Shown here in pieces: positions 6,085-6,949 of a stretch of 6,949 bases of DNA. The stretch spans positions 1-6,949 of the forward strand of contig JAEZYO010000313.1 in assembly GCA_023419055.1 (NCBI GenBank). The letters run 5' to 3'. The notes below the pieces were generated by a model. It saw only the letters and a list, made by a program, of their open reading frames with translations, did no database searches and was not told where the DNA came from. The position numbers were made by a program, and so were the translations under genes. Source of the stretch: Pseudomonadota bacterium. GTDB lineage: Bacteria; Myxococcota; Polyangia; Polyangiales; Polyangiaceae. Numbering within the stretch: the stretch's first letter is position 1; each line of letters begins with the position of its first letter.

Positions 6085-6107
6085 GGCATTGTAGGCTCGC
6101 GCCCAGC

Positions 6108-6949
6108 ATGAGCGGCAAGGTCTGGTTGATCGGCGCGGGCCCGGGCGATCCGGGGCTCATCACGGTGCGAGGCCTACGCGCGCTCTCGCAAGCGGAGGTC
6201 GTGCTGCACGACGCGCTCGCGCATCCGGCCCTGCTCGAGGCCTGCGCCGGCGCCGAGCTCCGCAACGTCGGCAAGCGCTACGGCGAGCCGAGCTCGAAGC
6301 AAGACGAGATCAACCGCCAGCTCATCGAGCTCGCGCAGGCGGGCAAGCGAGTGGTGCGCCTCAAGGGCGGCGATCCTTTCATGTTCGCGCGCGGCAGTGA
6401 AGAAGCGCTGGCGCTCGCGCAGGCGGGCATCCCGTTCGAGATCGTGCCCGGCGTGTCGTCGCCGGTCGCCGCGAGCGCCTACGCCGGCATCCCGCTCACG
6501 CACCGCGAAGTCTCGTCCAGCGTGACCTTCATCACGGGCAGCGACCGCGCCGGCAAGGAGTGGTCGCCCGAAGCCTGGCGCAAGCTCGCGACCGCCACGG
6601 ATACCATCTGCGTCTTGATGGGCATGTGGCGGCTCGAGGCGATCACCGCCGCCATCATCGAGGGTGGTCGCGATCCGAAGACGCCGGCCGCCATCGTGCA
6701 ATGGGGGGCTCGCCCCGAGCAGCGCGTGATGACCGGGACGCTCGAGACGATCGCCGAGCTGACGCGCCAGGCGGGCCTCACGAACCCCGCGGTGATCATC
6801 GTCGGACAGGTCGTGAACCTGCGCGAATCGGTGCGCTGGTACGACGCCTGGCCGCTCTTCGGCAAGCGCGTGCTCGTGCCGCGCGCCGTCGAACAAGCCG
6901 GCGCCACCGCGGACGCGCTGCGCGATCGAGGAGCCGAGGCCGTGCTCGT
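6108..6949 (+). CDS. Uroporphyrinogen-III C-methyltransferase with start of fused HemD domain (partial)
   Basis: S-adenosylmethionine-dependent enzyme that methylates uroporphyrinogen III at C2 and C7 to precorrin-2, the branch point to siroheme and cobalamin. Motifs fit the SUMT family: GAGPGDPGLIT near the N-terminus, VVRLKGGDPFMFARGSEE from residue 82, PGVSSPVAASAYAGIPLTHR (114-133) and LMGMW (170-174). The methyltransferase part ends near residue 245. After a short WPLFG junction, GKRVLVPRA (252-260) starts what looks like uroporphyrinogen-III synthase (HemD), which makes this enzyme's substrate from hydroxymethylbilane. CobA-HemD fusions are known in bacteria. The frame stays open to the right edge with 280 complete codons, so the gene is cut by the window. 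The ATG at 6108 places the first motif at the usual distance; the ribosome binding site is weak. It is divergent from the GYF-GAF gene, with 183 bases between starts. The HemD assignment rests on about 30 residues. Confidence 0.92.
   Translation, partial: MSGKVWLIGAGPGDPGLITVRGLRALSQAEVVLHDALAHPALLEACAGAELRNVGKRYGEPSSKQDEINRQLIELAQAGKRVVRLKGGDPFMFARGSEEALALAQAGIPFEIVPGVSSPVAASAYAGIPLTHREVSSSVTFITGSDRAGKEWSPEAWRKLATATDTICVLMGMWRLEAITAAIIEGGRDPKTPAAIVQWGARPEQRVMTGTLETIAELTRQAGLTNPAVIIVGQVVNLRESVRWYDAWPLFGKRVLVPRAVEQAGATADALRDRGAEAVL

Noticed and set aside
6084..6100. Sigma54-like TTGGCA...GC before the cobA-type gene
   Set aside because: The GG and GC elements are 12 bases apart rather than 10, and no TTGCA-type -12 element is present.
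5925..6107. Cobalamin riboswitch upstream of the cobA-type gene
   Set aside because: No B12-box-like GCCACTG or the surrounding conserved pattern is visible in the 183-base gap.
6174..6896. Minus-strand open frame of 240 codons opposite the cobA-type gene
   Set aside because: The plus strand carries all SUMT signature motifs in one frame. The antisense frame is Arg/His/Ala-rich and lacks a family match.

Overview
The window is GC-rich, densely coded and biased to G/C in third codon positions. It carries a 7TM hybrid histidine kinase, a GYF-GAF regulatory protein, small paralogous lipoproteins and an aerobic formylglycine-generating enzyme. This mix suggests a Gram-negative with a large genome, most likely a myxobacterium or relative (Myxococcota/Deltaproteobacteria). 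That placement is inferred from gene content, not from a marker gene.

Layout, left to right. Positions 1-241 hold no gene I can support, but several inverted repeats. Five genes then lie on the minus strand, transcribed from right to left: a GYF-GAF cytoplasmic protein (5924 to 5058), two tandem paralogous lipoproteins (4980 to 4522 and 4459 to 4022), a hybrid sensor histidine kinase with a C-terminal receiver domain (3946 to 1274), and a formylglycine-generating enzyme with both active-site cysteines (1213 to 242). The gaps between them are 60-77 bases, so one transcript is possible. A candidate sigma70-type promoter with overlapping inverted repeats lies upstream of the GYF-GAF gene. On the plus strand, from 6108 to the right edge, is uroporphyrinogen-III C-methyltransferase, entering what looks like a fused HemD domain that the window cuts off.

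How the genes may work together. The kinase could sense a membrane or envelope signal, and GYF-GAF could be a soluble regulatory partner. The lipoproteins would sit in the envelope, and FGE would mature sulfatases encoded elsewhere, since no CxPxR sulfatase motif appears in the predicted proteins here. No functional link is shown beyond adjacency and shared strand. The divergent cobA-type gene belongs to siroheme/cobalamin synthesis and is probably unrelated.

The most unusual feature is the lipoprotein pair. About 107 bases covering the signal peptide and the leader just upstream of the start codon are nearly identical in both copies (5 differences), while the mature domains have diverged clearly. 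The shared leader forms a hairpin ending two bases before the ATG, where a ribosome binding site would normally be.
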